A stretch of 32,145 bases of DNA from Elusimicrobiota bacterium (GTDB lineage: Bacteria > Elusimicrobiota > Elusimicrobia > UBA1565 > UBA9628). The stretch spans positions 1 to 32,145 of the forward strand of contig JACRDS010000005.1 in the NCBI GenBank assembly GCA_016212825.1, written 5' to 3'. Made by a program: the position numbers and the translations under genes. Shown here piece after piece: positions 7,513 to 15,800 of this stretch. The notes beneath the pieces were generated by a model, which saw only the letters and a program-made list of their open reading frames with translations, had not been told where the DNA came from and did no database searches. The first letter of the stretch is position 1. The number at the start of each line of letters is the position of its first letter.

Positions 7513-7542
7513 CCTGAGGCGGCCGGAGCTTTAGAAGCGGCG
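7513..7542 (+). repeat. 30-bp direct repeat, copy B
   Basis: This is an exact copy of 7202-7231. It carries a second, non-functional addA tail (LRRPEL and stop) directly abutting the 3' end of the intact methyltransferase. Confidence 0.95.
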
Positions 7543-8211
7543 CTCCAGCACCAGGGTGCCGTCCGGATCGCGCCGCGTCGAGGCCCCCGCCAGGGGCGAG
7601 CCGGAGCATAGCGCCCGCAGTTCCTCCCACGTATAGCCCGCGGCCGCGGACGCCGCCCAGAGGTCCCGGAGCGGCCCGGGCGCCGCGGGCCGCCGACGGC
7701 CCAGGAGCGCGGCCCAGAAGGGGCGCAGGGGGCGCTCCGGGTCGCGCAGGAGGACGACCCCCCCGGGACGCACGGCGCGCCGGATTCCGGCGAACATCCT
7801 TGCGGGCTCCGCGAGGTGATGCAGCAGTCCGTCGCTGAGCGCCGCGTCGAAGGAGCGCTCGGGCAGGTCCAGACGGCAGGCGTCGCCCTCTTGGAACCAG
7901 ACCCTGCCCACCAGCCCCAGGCGCCGGGCCTTCTCCAGGCACTCCTCCAGCGCCGGGCCGCTGCGGTCCACCCCGGTCACCTCGCTGCCGGGCCAGGCTT
8001 GGGCGAGCTTGAGGGCGAGCCGGCCGGTCCCGCAGCCCAGGACGAGGAACTTCCCCGGGGCGGGCCGCAGGCCGCGCAGGGCGGCCAGGAAGGAGGCGTC
8101 CTGCCGCTCGAGGAATCCCCGTGCCGGAGGGTCATCGCAGGCTTCGGACTCCAGGAAGGGGTCGCCGCCTCCTTCCTGGAGGACCCGGGGGACGCGCAGC
8201 CAGGCGGGCAT
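7531..8211 (-). CDS. Class I SAM-dependent methyltransferase
   Basis: The 226-residue protein is a Rossmann-fold methyltransferase of the Methyltransf_11/25 type. Motif I is VLGCGTGRLALKLA (about residues 56-69). The acidic residue at the end of strand 2 is in VTGVDRSG, motif III is near GDACRLDLPERSFDAALSD, and GLLHHLAEPARM fits the usual post-motif helix. A PGGVVLLRDPE strand follows. The substrate cannot be told from the sequence; the loop LRPFWAALLGRRRP is basic. I prefer ATG 8211 (MPAWLRVP); TTG 8223 would add four residues. The gene runs convergent to addA across the REP-like scar and divergent from the response regulator. A diverged stub of a paralogue lies at 7221-7277. Confidence 0.85.
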   Translation of the reverse strand: MPAWLRVPRVLQEGGGDPFLESEACDDPPARGFLERQDASFLAALRGLRPAPGKFLVLGCGTGRLALKLAQAWPGSEVTGVDRSGPALEECLEKARRLGLVGRVWFQEGDACRLDLPERSFDAALSDGLLHHLAEPARMFAGIRRAVRPGGVVLLRDPERPLRPFWAALLGRRRPAAPGPLRDLWAASAAAGYTWEELRALCSGSPLAGASTRRDPDGTLVLERRF

Positions 8212-8234
8212 GAGGTTATTCAACCAAGTTTTGC

Positions 8235-8240
8235 TAATCT
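8235..8240 (+). promoter_or_regulatory. -10 box TAATCT, 6 nt before ATG 8247
   Basis: TAATCT directly abuts the first in-frame ATG (8241), and the second ATG (8247) is 6 nt away. The 6-nt rule seen elsewhere in the window favours 8247 as the start. Confidence 0.45.
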
Positions 8241-8246
8241 ATGGCC

Positions 8247-9362
8247 ATGGCGGATGTCCTCGTCTTCGATGACGACCCCGCTCTGGGCGACTGGGCCGGC
8301 GAGGTCCTGCGCCGCCTGGGCCTGAGCGTCGACCACTATCTCAGCGCCGCGGGAGCGGCTCAGATCGTGCGCGAGGCGCGGCCGCGGCTGATCGTCCTCG
8401 ACATCATGATGCAGGGCACCGACGGCCTGACCGTCTGCCGCGCGGTCAAGAACGACCCGGCCACCCGCCACGTCAAGGTCATGGTCGTGAGCTCCAAAAG
8501 CTTCCGGCACGACCAGGAGCGGGCCCTGCGCTACGGAGCGGACGCCTTCCTTCCCAAGCCGCTGGTCCCGGAGGAGTTCATCCGCTGCGCCGCCCGCCTG
8601 CTTGGCCTGGAGTCCGCGGCTGCGCCGCGGCCCGTCCTCCCGGAACCGGCCGCGGTCTTCTTCGACCGCGGCCTGGTCCTGGAGTCGTCCGGCCTGTGGC
8701 TCTTCTGCGACCCCGGGGAGGGCGCGGCGGCGTGGGTCGCCGGGCAGGCGGCGGTCCCCCAGGACTGCTGGCTGTTCCTGAGCCGCTACCCCGAGGACGC
8801 GGGCGCCCTGGGCCGGACCGGCGCGGCCCTTCTGGCGCGCGGAGGCCGCCTGCGCATCGCCGGCCCGGAGACTCCGGAGGGGGACCTCCAGATGCTGGCC
8901 CCGGCCCTGGCTCCCGGCTCGGCGGGCAGCGAGGTCCCCGCGCCGCTGCTGTTCCCTCTCAAGGAAGGGGAGTTCCAGCTGGCTCCCGGGCTCATGGCCG
9001 GGGTCCGCTACGTCCGCTACCCGGGCGCCACGCTGGCCTATCGGTTCGAGCTCCAGGGCCGCCGCCTGGTCTATTGCCCGTGGCACCTCTGGGATCCGGG
9101 GGCGTCCTCCCGGCGCGACCACGAGTGGGGCAAGTTCCTCGGCTTCTTCAAGGGCGCGGACCTGCTCGCGCACGGCGCGGCCCCGGGCTGCGGCCCCTGG
9201 GAGGCGGTGGTGGACCTGGCCTGCGAGGCCGCAGTCAGGAGGCTGGTCCTGCTGCCGGTCGGCGAGGCGGGGCTGGCGCCGCAGGCCCGGGCCCGGGCCG
9301 CGTCCCGGCCGGCGGCCCTCGAGTGCCCCGAGCCGGAGCCGGGCCGGCGGCTCGTCCTCTAG
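8247..9362 (+). CDS. Response regulator receiver fused to a degenerate metallo-beta-lactamase-like domain
   Basis: The 371-residue protein starts with a complete receiver domain: acidic cluster D8-D9-D10, phospho-acceptor Asp52 in LIVLDIMM, Ser82/Ser83 in VVSS and Lys104 in LPKPL. After a Pro-rich linker (about 122-130) comes a domain whose strand order resembles metallo-beta-lactamase-fold proteins known fused to receivers (FFDRGLVLESSGLWLFCDPG, GATLAYRFELQGRRLVYC). The metal-binding HxHxDH is missing; SRYPEDAGALG stands in its place, so the domain is probably not a hydrolase. It may act as a phosphorylation-controlled binding module. No kinase is adjacent. The start is 8247 by promoter spacing; 8241 would add MA. 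Confidence 0.78.
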   Translation: MADVLVFDDDPALGDWAGEVLRRLGLSVDHYLSAAGAAQIVREARPRLIVLDIMMQGTDGLTVCRAVKNDPATRHVKVMVVSSKSFRHDQERALRYGADAFLPKPLVPEEFIRCAARLLGLESAAAPRPVLPEPAAVFFDRGLVLESSGLWLFCDPGEGAAAWVAGQAAVPQDCWLFLSRYPEDAGALGRTGAALLARGGRLRIAGPETPEGDLQMLAPALAPGSAGSEVPAPLLFPLKEGEFQLAPGLMAGVRYVRYPGATLAYRFELQGRRLVYCPWHLWDPGASSRRDHEWGKFLGFFKGADLLAHGAAPGCGPWEAVVDLACEAAVRRLVLLPVGEAGLAPQARARAASRPAALECPEPEPGRRLVL

Positions 9363-9373
9363 CCCCGCCGCCC

Positions 9374-10045
9374 TCAGTCGAAGTTGTTCCCGGTCGCCTT
9401 CTGCATGGAGACGCGGGTCTGGATCTTGAGGTAGGAGGGGGTCGGCTCGTCGGCGGTCGCGGTCGACCTGCCGATGGTGAAGGACAGCTGGACCCCCGCG
9501 ATGCTGTCGTCCCGCTCGAAGAGGAAGTCCTGGGCCGCATCGAAGGGGTGCACGTCCTGGGCCACGACCGTGAAGTTCCCGGCGCCGCAGACGGGGGTCG
9601 GGCTGATGGGGCAGCCGCTGCCGGCGTAGCGCAGCAGCCAGGGGGTCCCCGTCGGCGTTCCCGCGCTCCAGACGCAGTAGTAGCGCGAGCTCACCGGCAT
9701 GCCGGCGTCCAGGGGCCCGCCGGTCGGCCCGGCGCCGTAATCGGGGTTGAGGGTGTAGTTGTTGCAGATGCTGAGCACCTTGGACCGGGGGCCGGGGCAG
9801 CCGGGGTGGGAGGCGTTCGAGTAGGGGCAGTACAGGACGGTGGAGTTGAGGATCTCCTTCTGGATCGAATCCTGGGTCATCTGGGTCCAGCCGGAGACCA
9901 CGGCTTTGGCCGAGATCTGCATCTCCCCGCGCATCAGCTGGGAGACGACGCCGACCAGGGCGGCGATGACGAAGCCGCTCAGGACCAGGGCGACGAGGAG
10001 CTCGATGAGCGTGATGCCTCGCCGTCTCCGTCCCGTCCCGGTCAT
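9374..10045 (-). CDS. Type IV pilin-like / type II secretion pseudopilin
   Basis: The 223-residue protein has a classic class III signal: a short basic leader MTGTGRRRRG, cleavage after Gly10, then ITLIELLVALVLSGFVIAAL with Glu at +5 of the mature protein. PilD-type peptidases cut and methylate such proteins, which assemble into pilus or pseudopilus fibres. The C-terminal part contains seven cysteines and many Ser/Thr/Gly/Pro residues, as in minor pilins of the GspJ/PilW type; the length suits these. ATG overlaps the SPFH gene stop (ATGA) and follows AGGA at 6 nt, so it is the last gene of the four-gene operon. No assembly ATPase, platform protein or other pilin gene is in the window. Confidence 0.85.
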   Translation of the reverse strand: MTGTGRRRRGITLIELLVALVLSGFVIAALVGVVSQLMRGEMQISAKAVVSGWTQMTQDSIQKEILNSTVLYCPYSNASHPGCPGPRSKVLSICNNYTLNPDYGAGPTGGPLDAGMPVSSRYYCVWSAGTPTGTPWLLRYAGSGCPISPTPVCGAGNFTVVAQDVHPFDAAQDFLFERDDSIAGVQLSFTIGRSTATADEPTPSYLKIQTRVSMQKATGNNFD

Positions 10046-10908
10046 TTGTTTTCCTGCAGGTTCAGGATGAGCCCCTGGCTCTGGGGCACCACCATGACCT
10101 TGAAGTCCTTCTTCTCCAGCATCTCGATGGTGCGCAGCTGCAGGTAGCTCTTGGCCGAGGCCAGGGCGTCGTTCTTGATCTTGATGGCCATGGCCTCCTG
10201 CCGGGCCTGCGCGACCTCGAACTCCTTGCGTTGGATGGCCTGCTGGGCCGCCACCTTCTCCTCGATGGAGCGCTGGTAGGAGGGGGTGAGGTGCACGTCG
10301 CGCAGGAACACGCCGTCGCCGTCGAGCACGAAGAAGCGGTCGTCCTTGAAGGACTTGTCTATGAGCTCCTTGATCTTGTCCTGGACCTCGGTGCGCTTGG
10401 GGCCGTAGAGCTCGGGCGCGGTGTAGCGGGCCACGGTCAGGCGCACGGCGTTGCGGATGATGGGCCGGATGACCTGCTCCTCGCACCACTCCTGGTTGCC
10501 GAGCTTGACGTAGACCTGGCCGGCGATGTCGGCCGGGATGCGGTACCAGACCGTGATGTCGATGCCGACCGAGTTGCCGTCCGCGGTCGGCGACCAGTTG
10601 GTGTTGCTGCCCTCCTGGCCGGCGTCCGCGGAGGTCATGGACATGGTGTAGGCCTTGCGGCGGCAGTCATAGACCACGACGTTGGTGAGTACCGGGACGC
10701 GCAACTGCCAGCCCTGCTTGAGGGTCGTGGCGCTCACCTTGCCGTTGAGCTTATTGAAGAGCACGCCCTCGTGCCCGGCCGGGATGAAGACCACGGCCGA
10801 CCAAAGGAGGAGGAACGCCGCCGCGAGCACGATGGCGGTCAGGACGGTCTGGGTGTGCCGGGCCATGATTTCCCGTGGGTCAACGTCGCCTTCCTGCCAA
10901 TGAGCCAT
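10042..10908 (-). CDS. SPFH/prohibitin-family membrane protein
   Basis: This 288-residue protein has a short cytoplasmic N-terminus, one transmembrane helix (about 21-43) and an SPFH (stomatin/prohibitin/flotillin/HflK-C) domain beginning FIPAGHEGVLF. The domain contains YTMSMTSADAG and SVGIDITVWYRIPAD, typical of prohibitins, followed by a helical region (EEKVAAQQAIQRKEFEVAQARQ) that drives oligomeric rings. Family members organise membrane proteins and guard proteases such as FtsH. No protease gene is adjacent here. It is the third gene of a tight operon: a perfect AAAGGAGG lies 5 nt before the ATG, and its stop overlaps the pseudopilin start. Confidence 0.88.
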   Translation of the reverse strand: MAHWQEGDVDPREIMARHTQTVLTAIVLAAAFLLLWSAVVFIPAGHEGVLFNKLNGKVSATTLKQGWQLRVPVLTNVVVYDCRRKAYTMSMTSADAGQEGSNTNWSPTADGNSVGIDITVWYRIPADIAGQVYVKLGNQEWCEEQVIRPIIRNAVRLTVARYTAPELYGPKRTEVQDKIKELIDKSFKDDRFFVLDGDGVFLRDVHLTPSYQRSIEEKVAAQQAIQRKEFEVAQARQEAMAIKIKNDALASAKSYLQLRTIEMLEKKDFKVMVVPQSQGLILNLQENK

Positions 10909-10913
10909 AACGC

Positions 10914-10921
10914 CTCCTTTA
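10914..10921 (-). promoter_or_regulatory. Strong Shine-Dalgarno AAAGGAGG
   Basis: It lies 5 nt before ATG 10908 and overlaps the stop region of the upstream gene. It is the strongest ribosome site in the window, in contrast with the first genes of transcription units, most of which lack one. Confidence 0.85.
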
Positions 10922-11494
10922 TTTTCCCAGCATCAATGATTTCAGGGATTCCAGCTCGGCCGGGGGCTGTCCTTGGGAGTTCTTCTCGATGTCGCCGATG
11001 AGCCAGCCCAGGAAGCCGAGGACCGAGTCGGTCTCCTCGAGCCAGGCCATGTGCTCGTCGCTCACCACGAACGGGAGCTTATGATGGAGCACGGTCAGAA
11101 AAGGCCGCGCGTTGAGACGGACGTAATGCTCGCGCTCCACGTCGAGCGCCAGCGTGAACGAATCGTCCCTCGTCTCCTTCTTGCTGACCTTGTCGGTGCT
11201 GGCGCGCCAGCGGTCGAAGCGGTCATTGTCGCGCAGGCTGCGCCAATGCTCCAGAGCGAATCCCTCGGACTGCCAGTCCCGGTCCTGCTGCAGGGTCTTG
11301 TTGAAGGCCTCGAGCTCCGGCTGCAGGGTCTTGGAAATGCGCAGGAAGCGGCTCAAGATGCCCAATTTGGCCGCCTGCGCGGCGGACTCCTCGCTCAGGC
11401 GCGTGACGCGGCGCTCGAGCCGGAGGAACCTCACGCCGGCGACGGCGACCAGAATCACCGCGGATAGGAACAGCAGGGCCATGGGCAGGATCAT
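10919..11494 (-). CDS. Membrane-anchored coiled-coil protein of unknown function
   Basis: The 191-residue protein starts with a transmembrane helix (about residues 2-22, LPMALLFLSAVILVAVAGVRF). A short coiled-coil follows (LERRVTRLSEESAAQAAKL), then a polar, helical domain with several Trp residues (DRDWQSEGF, LEHWRSL, DRWRAST). I recognise no family. The ATG overlaps the stop of the upstream lipoprotein gene (ATGA), follows GGAGG at 9 nt and is followed by the SPFH gene after 10 nt. Stoichiometric production with these membrane partners is likely, and a complex is a reasonable inference. Confidence 0.72.
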   Translation of the reverse strand: MILPMALLFLSAVILVAVAGVRFLRLERRVTRLSEESAAQAAKLGILSRFLRISKTLQPELEAFNKTLQQDRDWQSEGFALEHWRSLRDNDRFDRWRASTDKVSKKETRDDSFTLALDVEREHYVRLNARPFLTVLHHKLPFVVSDEHMAWLEETDSVLGFLGWLIGDIEKNSQGQPPAELESLKSLMLGK

Positions 11495-12762
11495 ATGTCG
11501 GAACCTCCGAACTTCATGAATCGGACGAGGACACCCATCACGACGCTGCCCACGATCATGAAGATCAGGAGTAGCTTCATCGAGCGCGGGAATTCGCCGG
11601 CCGTCCGGTCGAGTTCCCGCGCCGCGGCCGACAGGGTCTTCCTGTCTCCTGATATCGTCCAGACCCCGGCGGGCTGCGTCGCGGCGAAGAACAGGCGTTG
11701 CGTCCTCCCGTCGTAGCCGAAGAGTTCCCCATCGCGCTTGGTCCAGGGAACGGGCTCGGTCGATCCGTCGCGCCCGATCAGGGTGATGAGGCGGGGGAAG
11801 AAGCCGCGGTCGTCGGCCTTCTGCGGATGGCTGGCGTCGCGGCTGACCGCCCAGGCCCGGTCATTCGAAAGGGCCAGGGATTCGATGCCGTTGTCGAGCT
11901 CGGCGATCCGGCGCACCGAGGCATCCTGGGGATCGATGTCGGCCACGATGGACTTGACCTCGCCCGATGGGCTGTAGCTCGCGAGGAACCGCGCCCCTGA
12001 TGCGCGCAGTGCGTCCAGCCCGGCCGGGGGAGAGGCCTCCTTGGAGATGCGGCCAGCCTTCAAGTCGTAGACCACCAGGCGCGGCTTTTTGGCGGCATCC
12101 CTGACATCCAGGATCATCTGGGGAGACGAGTCGGAGAAAGCCGCGGCCTGGATCGTGAAATCGCCCAGCGGGACGGCGTCCTCGGCCGCGCGCTTGGTCG
12201 GGTCGTAGCGCTTGAGCAGCGCCTTGTCCTGGGCGTTGATGACGATGAAGACCCGGTCGGACCAGGCGGGACGGCTCAGCGCTGCCAGCGAGGCGTCCTT
12301 TGCCAGGGGCATCTCCTTGATGATGGAACCGTCTCGGGTCGAGACATGGAGGAGGCGGTCGGCGGCGAGGGCCTTCTTGTCCGGGCCCCGGACGTTGAGC
12401 AGGTTTCCCGTGGCGTTGGGGACATAGACATGGTCTTCGGCGTCCTCGCTGGGACGGAACTTCACCGGGAGGACGGCTTCGTGTTCGCGCGGGAGATAGG
12501 CATAATCGGAATCGATGAGGCGGTAATCGTCGACGTGGACCTTCTGGATGGCGCCGGTCAGCCCGTCATAGACGCAGAAGTACGTCTTGTGGGGGTACTC
12601 TCCCTGAAGATAGAGGACCCGGCCGCTGGCGGCGTGGTAGCGGTGGCCGTGGGTCTCCGCGCCGAGGTCCGGCCGCGAGACACCATCGGGGAGGCGGCTG
12701 CATCCGGCGCTCGCGAGCGTAGCGAGAAGGATAAGGGTCCCACGCCGGAGAATCGTCCCCAC
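11491..12762 (-). CDS. Lipoprotein with beta-propeller-like repeats and a C-terminal transmembrane helix
   Basis: The 423-residue protein has a signal with lipobox ASAGC (Cys21), so lipidation outside the cytoplasm is expected. Residues 40-370 show recurring strand pairs (GRVLYLQGEY, YFCVYDGLTG, DRVFIVINAQDKALLKRYD, PRLVVYDLKAG, QRLFFAATQPAGVWTISGD) typical of WD/YVTN-like propellers, though blade number is uncertain. It ends with a transmembrane helix (about 395-413, LLLIFMIVGSVVMGVLV) and a short basic tail. Anchoring by both lipid and helix is unusual. GTG start: TACGAT lies exactly 6 nt upstream and there is no Shine-Dalgarno. It is the first gene of the operon with the coiled-coil, SPFH and pseudopilin genes. 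Propellers often act as binding platforms; the ligand is unknown. Confidence 0.75.
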   Translation of the reverse strand: MGTILRRGTLILLATLASAGCSRLPDGVSRPDLGAETHGHRYHAASGRVLYLQGEYPHKTYFCVYDGLTGAIQKVHVDDYRLIDSDYAYLPREHEAVLPVKFRPSEDAEDHVYVPNATGNLLNVRGPDKKALAADRLLHVSTRDGSIIKEMPLAKDASLAALSRPAWSDRVFIVINAQDKALLKRYDPTKRAAEDAVPLGDFTIQAAAFSDSSPQMILDVRDAAKKPRLVVYDLKAGRISKEASPPAGLDALRASGARFLASYSPSGEVKSIVADIDPQDASVRRIAELDNGIESLALSNDRAWAVSRDASHPQKADDRGFFPRLITLIGRDGSTEPVPWTKRDGELFGYDGRTQRLFFAATQPAGVWTISGDRKTLSAAARELDRTAGEFPRSMKLLLIFMIVGSVVMGVLVRFMKFGGSDI

Positions 12763-12768
12763 GGCGCT

Positions 12769-12774
12769 ATCGTA
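12769..12774 (-). promoter_or_regulatory. -10 box TACGAT, 6 nt before GTG 12762
   Basis: On the minus strand TACGAT-agcgcc-GTG. It follows a T/C-rich tract and should drive the four-gene operon 12762-9374 as a leaderless mRNA. Confidence 0.55.
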
Positions 12775-12800
12775 CTAAAGAGGAGGGGGGGAAGGAAGAG

Positions 12801-12820
12801 GGAAATGAGTGTCCCGAATT
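12801..12820. repeat. Possible degenerate REP-like arm
   Basis: GAAATGAGT (12802-12810) running into GTGTCCC (12809-12815) resembles the right arm of the element at 7476-7494 with its central bases deleted. It lies between the coiled-coil gene stop and the operon promoter. This is short and could be chance. Confidence 0.3.
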
Positions 12821-15800
12821 TAGGAAGCGGCTCCGCCGCCGCCCTTGCGGTAGCGCGCCTCGAGCTCGCGCAGGCGTGACTCGTACTGCTTCTGCAGGGT
12901 GACGCGCTCCTCGGCCAGCTTGCGCAGCCTCTCGTCGTGCGCCGCGGCGTGCTCGATCTTGGCCAGGTTGAGCTCGTTGCGCAGGTCGTGCTCGAGCTTC
13001 TGGAAGTGCTGGGCCAGCTCCTCCTCCTTCTCCAGGAGCGCGGCGCCGACGCGGGCTTTCTCCTGCTCGAGCCCCTGCAGCTTCTCCCGGTAGGCCAGCT
13101 CCAGATCCTGGCTGCGCTTGTCGAAGGCGGCGCGCATCCCGTCGCGCTCCTGGGCGGTGGTGGCATCGAGCAGGGACTTGCGGCGGTCGAAATCCTCCTC
13201 CAGCCCGCCCTTGCGGGCCGACACGGAGCGCTCCGCCTCCTGGACGCGGCGCTCGAGCGCCGCCTGCTTCTCCGCGAAGTCCGCGCGCAGCGCCGCCACC
13301 TCGCGCTCCACCAGGTCGCGCTTCTGGGCGGCGAAGGCCGTCTCCTTGGCCACGGCCTCGGCGGTCACCTTCTTCTCGAACTCCAGGTACTTGAGCTCCA
13401 AGGCCTCCTCGCGGGCGCGGTAGGCGGCGTCGAGCTCGGTGCGGACCTTGTAGATCTGGTCATCGTAGGCGAGGATGAGGTCCTTCTCCTTCTGGATGAG
13501 GAGGTTCTCGACCTCCTTCTGGCGGGCCCGGATGGACTCCTCGAGCATCTTCTCGCGCTGGGAGATGGAGAGCTCCATCTCGCGGCGCCGCTGGGTGATC
13601 TCGCGGTCGCGGGCCTCCTCCCAGTCCTTGCGCTCCCGGGCCAGGGCCTCGCGCTTGGCGGCCAGCCACTGGTTCTCCCGCTCGCTGAGGGCCTCCTGCA
13701 GCTCGGCCTCGCGCTTGATCCAGGCCTCCTGGAAGCCGTTCTCGCGCGCCGCCAGCTCGGCGAGCCGCTCGTCGATGGTCTTCTTGAGCGCCGCCTCCTT
13801 CACCCGGAACTTCTCCTGCAGGTCGGCCTCGCGGGTGCGGGCCTCGATCATGAGCTGCAGGCGCAGGCCCTCGAGCTCCTCCTGCTGGCGGTGCCAGGCG
13901 TCCTCGACCTCCTTGGCCTTGCGCGCGGACGCGGACTCCACGTCCTTGACCCGGGACTGGAACTTCTCCTCCAACTCCTGGCGCAGCACCGCTAGGGCGT
14001 TCTCCTTCTGCTTGTAGCTCTGCTCCAGGCGTTCCCGGTCGGTGTTGAGCAGGCTCTCGCGCTGGGCCAGCCACTCGCGCTCGCGCTGGTCCCAGGCGTC
14101 CTGCAGGGACTTCTGCTCCCGGGCGAAACGGTCGCGCAGGGCCGTCTCCACGGCCGCGGCGCGTTCCTCCAGCGTGGTCTTCTGCGCCGCGAGGTTGGCC
14201 TCGTAGGCGCCCCGGACCTGGCTCTCTTTGGCCGCCAGCTCGACCTTGAGCGCCGTTTCCTTGGCGAAGTATTCGTCGCGCAGGGCTTTGGCCTGGGCCG
14301 CGGCCGCGGTCTCGATCTCGGCCCGGAGGGAGGCGGCCTGGGCCTGGAGCGTGGCGCGCTCCTCGTCGAGGGCGGCGCGCTTGGCGCCGAACTCGCGCGT
14401 CGCCTTGGCAGCCATCTCCTCGCGTTCGCGCCGGCACTCCTCCTCCCACTGCACCTGCAGGGAGCGCTGGCGGCCCTCGAAGGTCTTCTCCAGGGACTGG
14501 TAGCGGGCCTCGAGCTGGCGGCGCTCCTCGCCCAGGCGCCGGCGCATCCCCTCCTCGAGCTCGACCAGCCGCTGGTCGTACGCCGCCTGCAGGGCGGCGG
14601 ACTCGGCCAGGGCCTTCTCGGCGAGCTCCTTGCGCAGACCTTCGTAGGCGTAGTCGTGGACCTTGATGGCCTGGACCTGCTCCGCGGCCAGGGACTGGCG
14701 CAGGGCGGCCTCGCGGGCCGCCGCGGACTGGGCGAACTCCTTCTCCTCGCGCTGGTGGAGCTCAACCAGCCGCCGGCGCTCCGAATCCACCTCCTTGGAG
14801 AACTCCCCGCGGGCCTTGGCCAGTTCCGCGTGGTGCTCGGCCAGGAGGACCTTCTCGCGCTCCACCCAGTCGGCGCGCAGGCGGGCCTCCAGCTCGGCCT
14901 CTCGGGCGGCGAGGGCGTCCTCTTTGCGGCGGTAGGCCGCCTCGAGCTCGGCGCGCTCGGCCTCCACGGCCTTGCGGCTGGCCACCAAGCTCTCGCCGAG
15001 CTTGGCCTGGTGCGCGGCCCACTGCGCCTTCTCGCGCTCGCTCCAGGCGGCCTGCAGTTCCTCGAAGCGTCGGGCGAGCTCCTCCTCCTTGGCCCGGTAG
15101 GCGTCCTGGAGCCCGACCTGGCTGCGGAAGAGCTCTTCCTGCTTCTCCTGATAGGAGGCCTGCTCGGCCTCGAGGCGTTCCAGGAGTTCGGCCTCGCGCG
15201 CCGCCGCGGCGCGCTTCATCTCCTCGCGCTCGCGCTCCAGCCCGGCCCGGCCCTTGGCCAGGACCGCCTCGAGCTCCTTCTGGCGCTGGGCCACGAGCTC
15301 CTTCTCCTTGACCAGCAGGGCCTCCTGCTGGGCCTGGTACTTCAGCGCCAGCTCCTCCTCCCGGCCCTCGTAGTGCTTGAGCACGTCGCGGTGGCGCTCG
15401 GCCGCCTCGGCCTCCAGGCGGGCCTCCTTGCCCCGGTAGTGCTCCTCGAGGAAGCGGCGCTCGGCCTCCAGGCGCTCCTGCAGGCGGCCCCACTCCGCCT
15501 CGTACTTGTGGGTGTAGGCCTTCTCCAGCTCCTCCAGGCGGCGGGAGTGCTCGGACTCGAGCTTGAGCCGGTGCGCCTCCACGGCGTCTTCCTTGGTCCG
15601 CAGCCAGGCCTCGTTGCTGGCGACCTTGGCCTGGAACTTCTCCTCCAGGGCCGCCTCCTCGCGGGCCAGGACCTCGCGGTTGTGCTTGAGCAGCTCCTCC
15701 TCGTATCTCTCGTAGCGGCGGCGGAACTCCATCTCCTTGGCCTTGATCTGCTCGTCGAGGAGCCGCTGCTGGCCTTCGAGGTCCCGCTCCTTGGAGCGGA

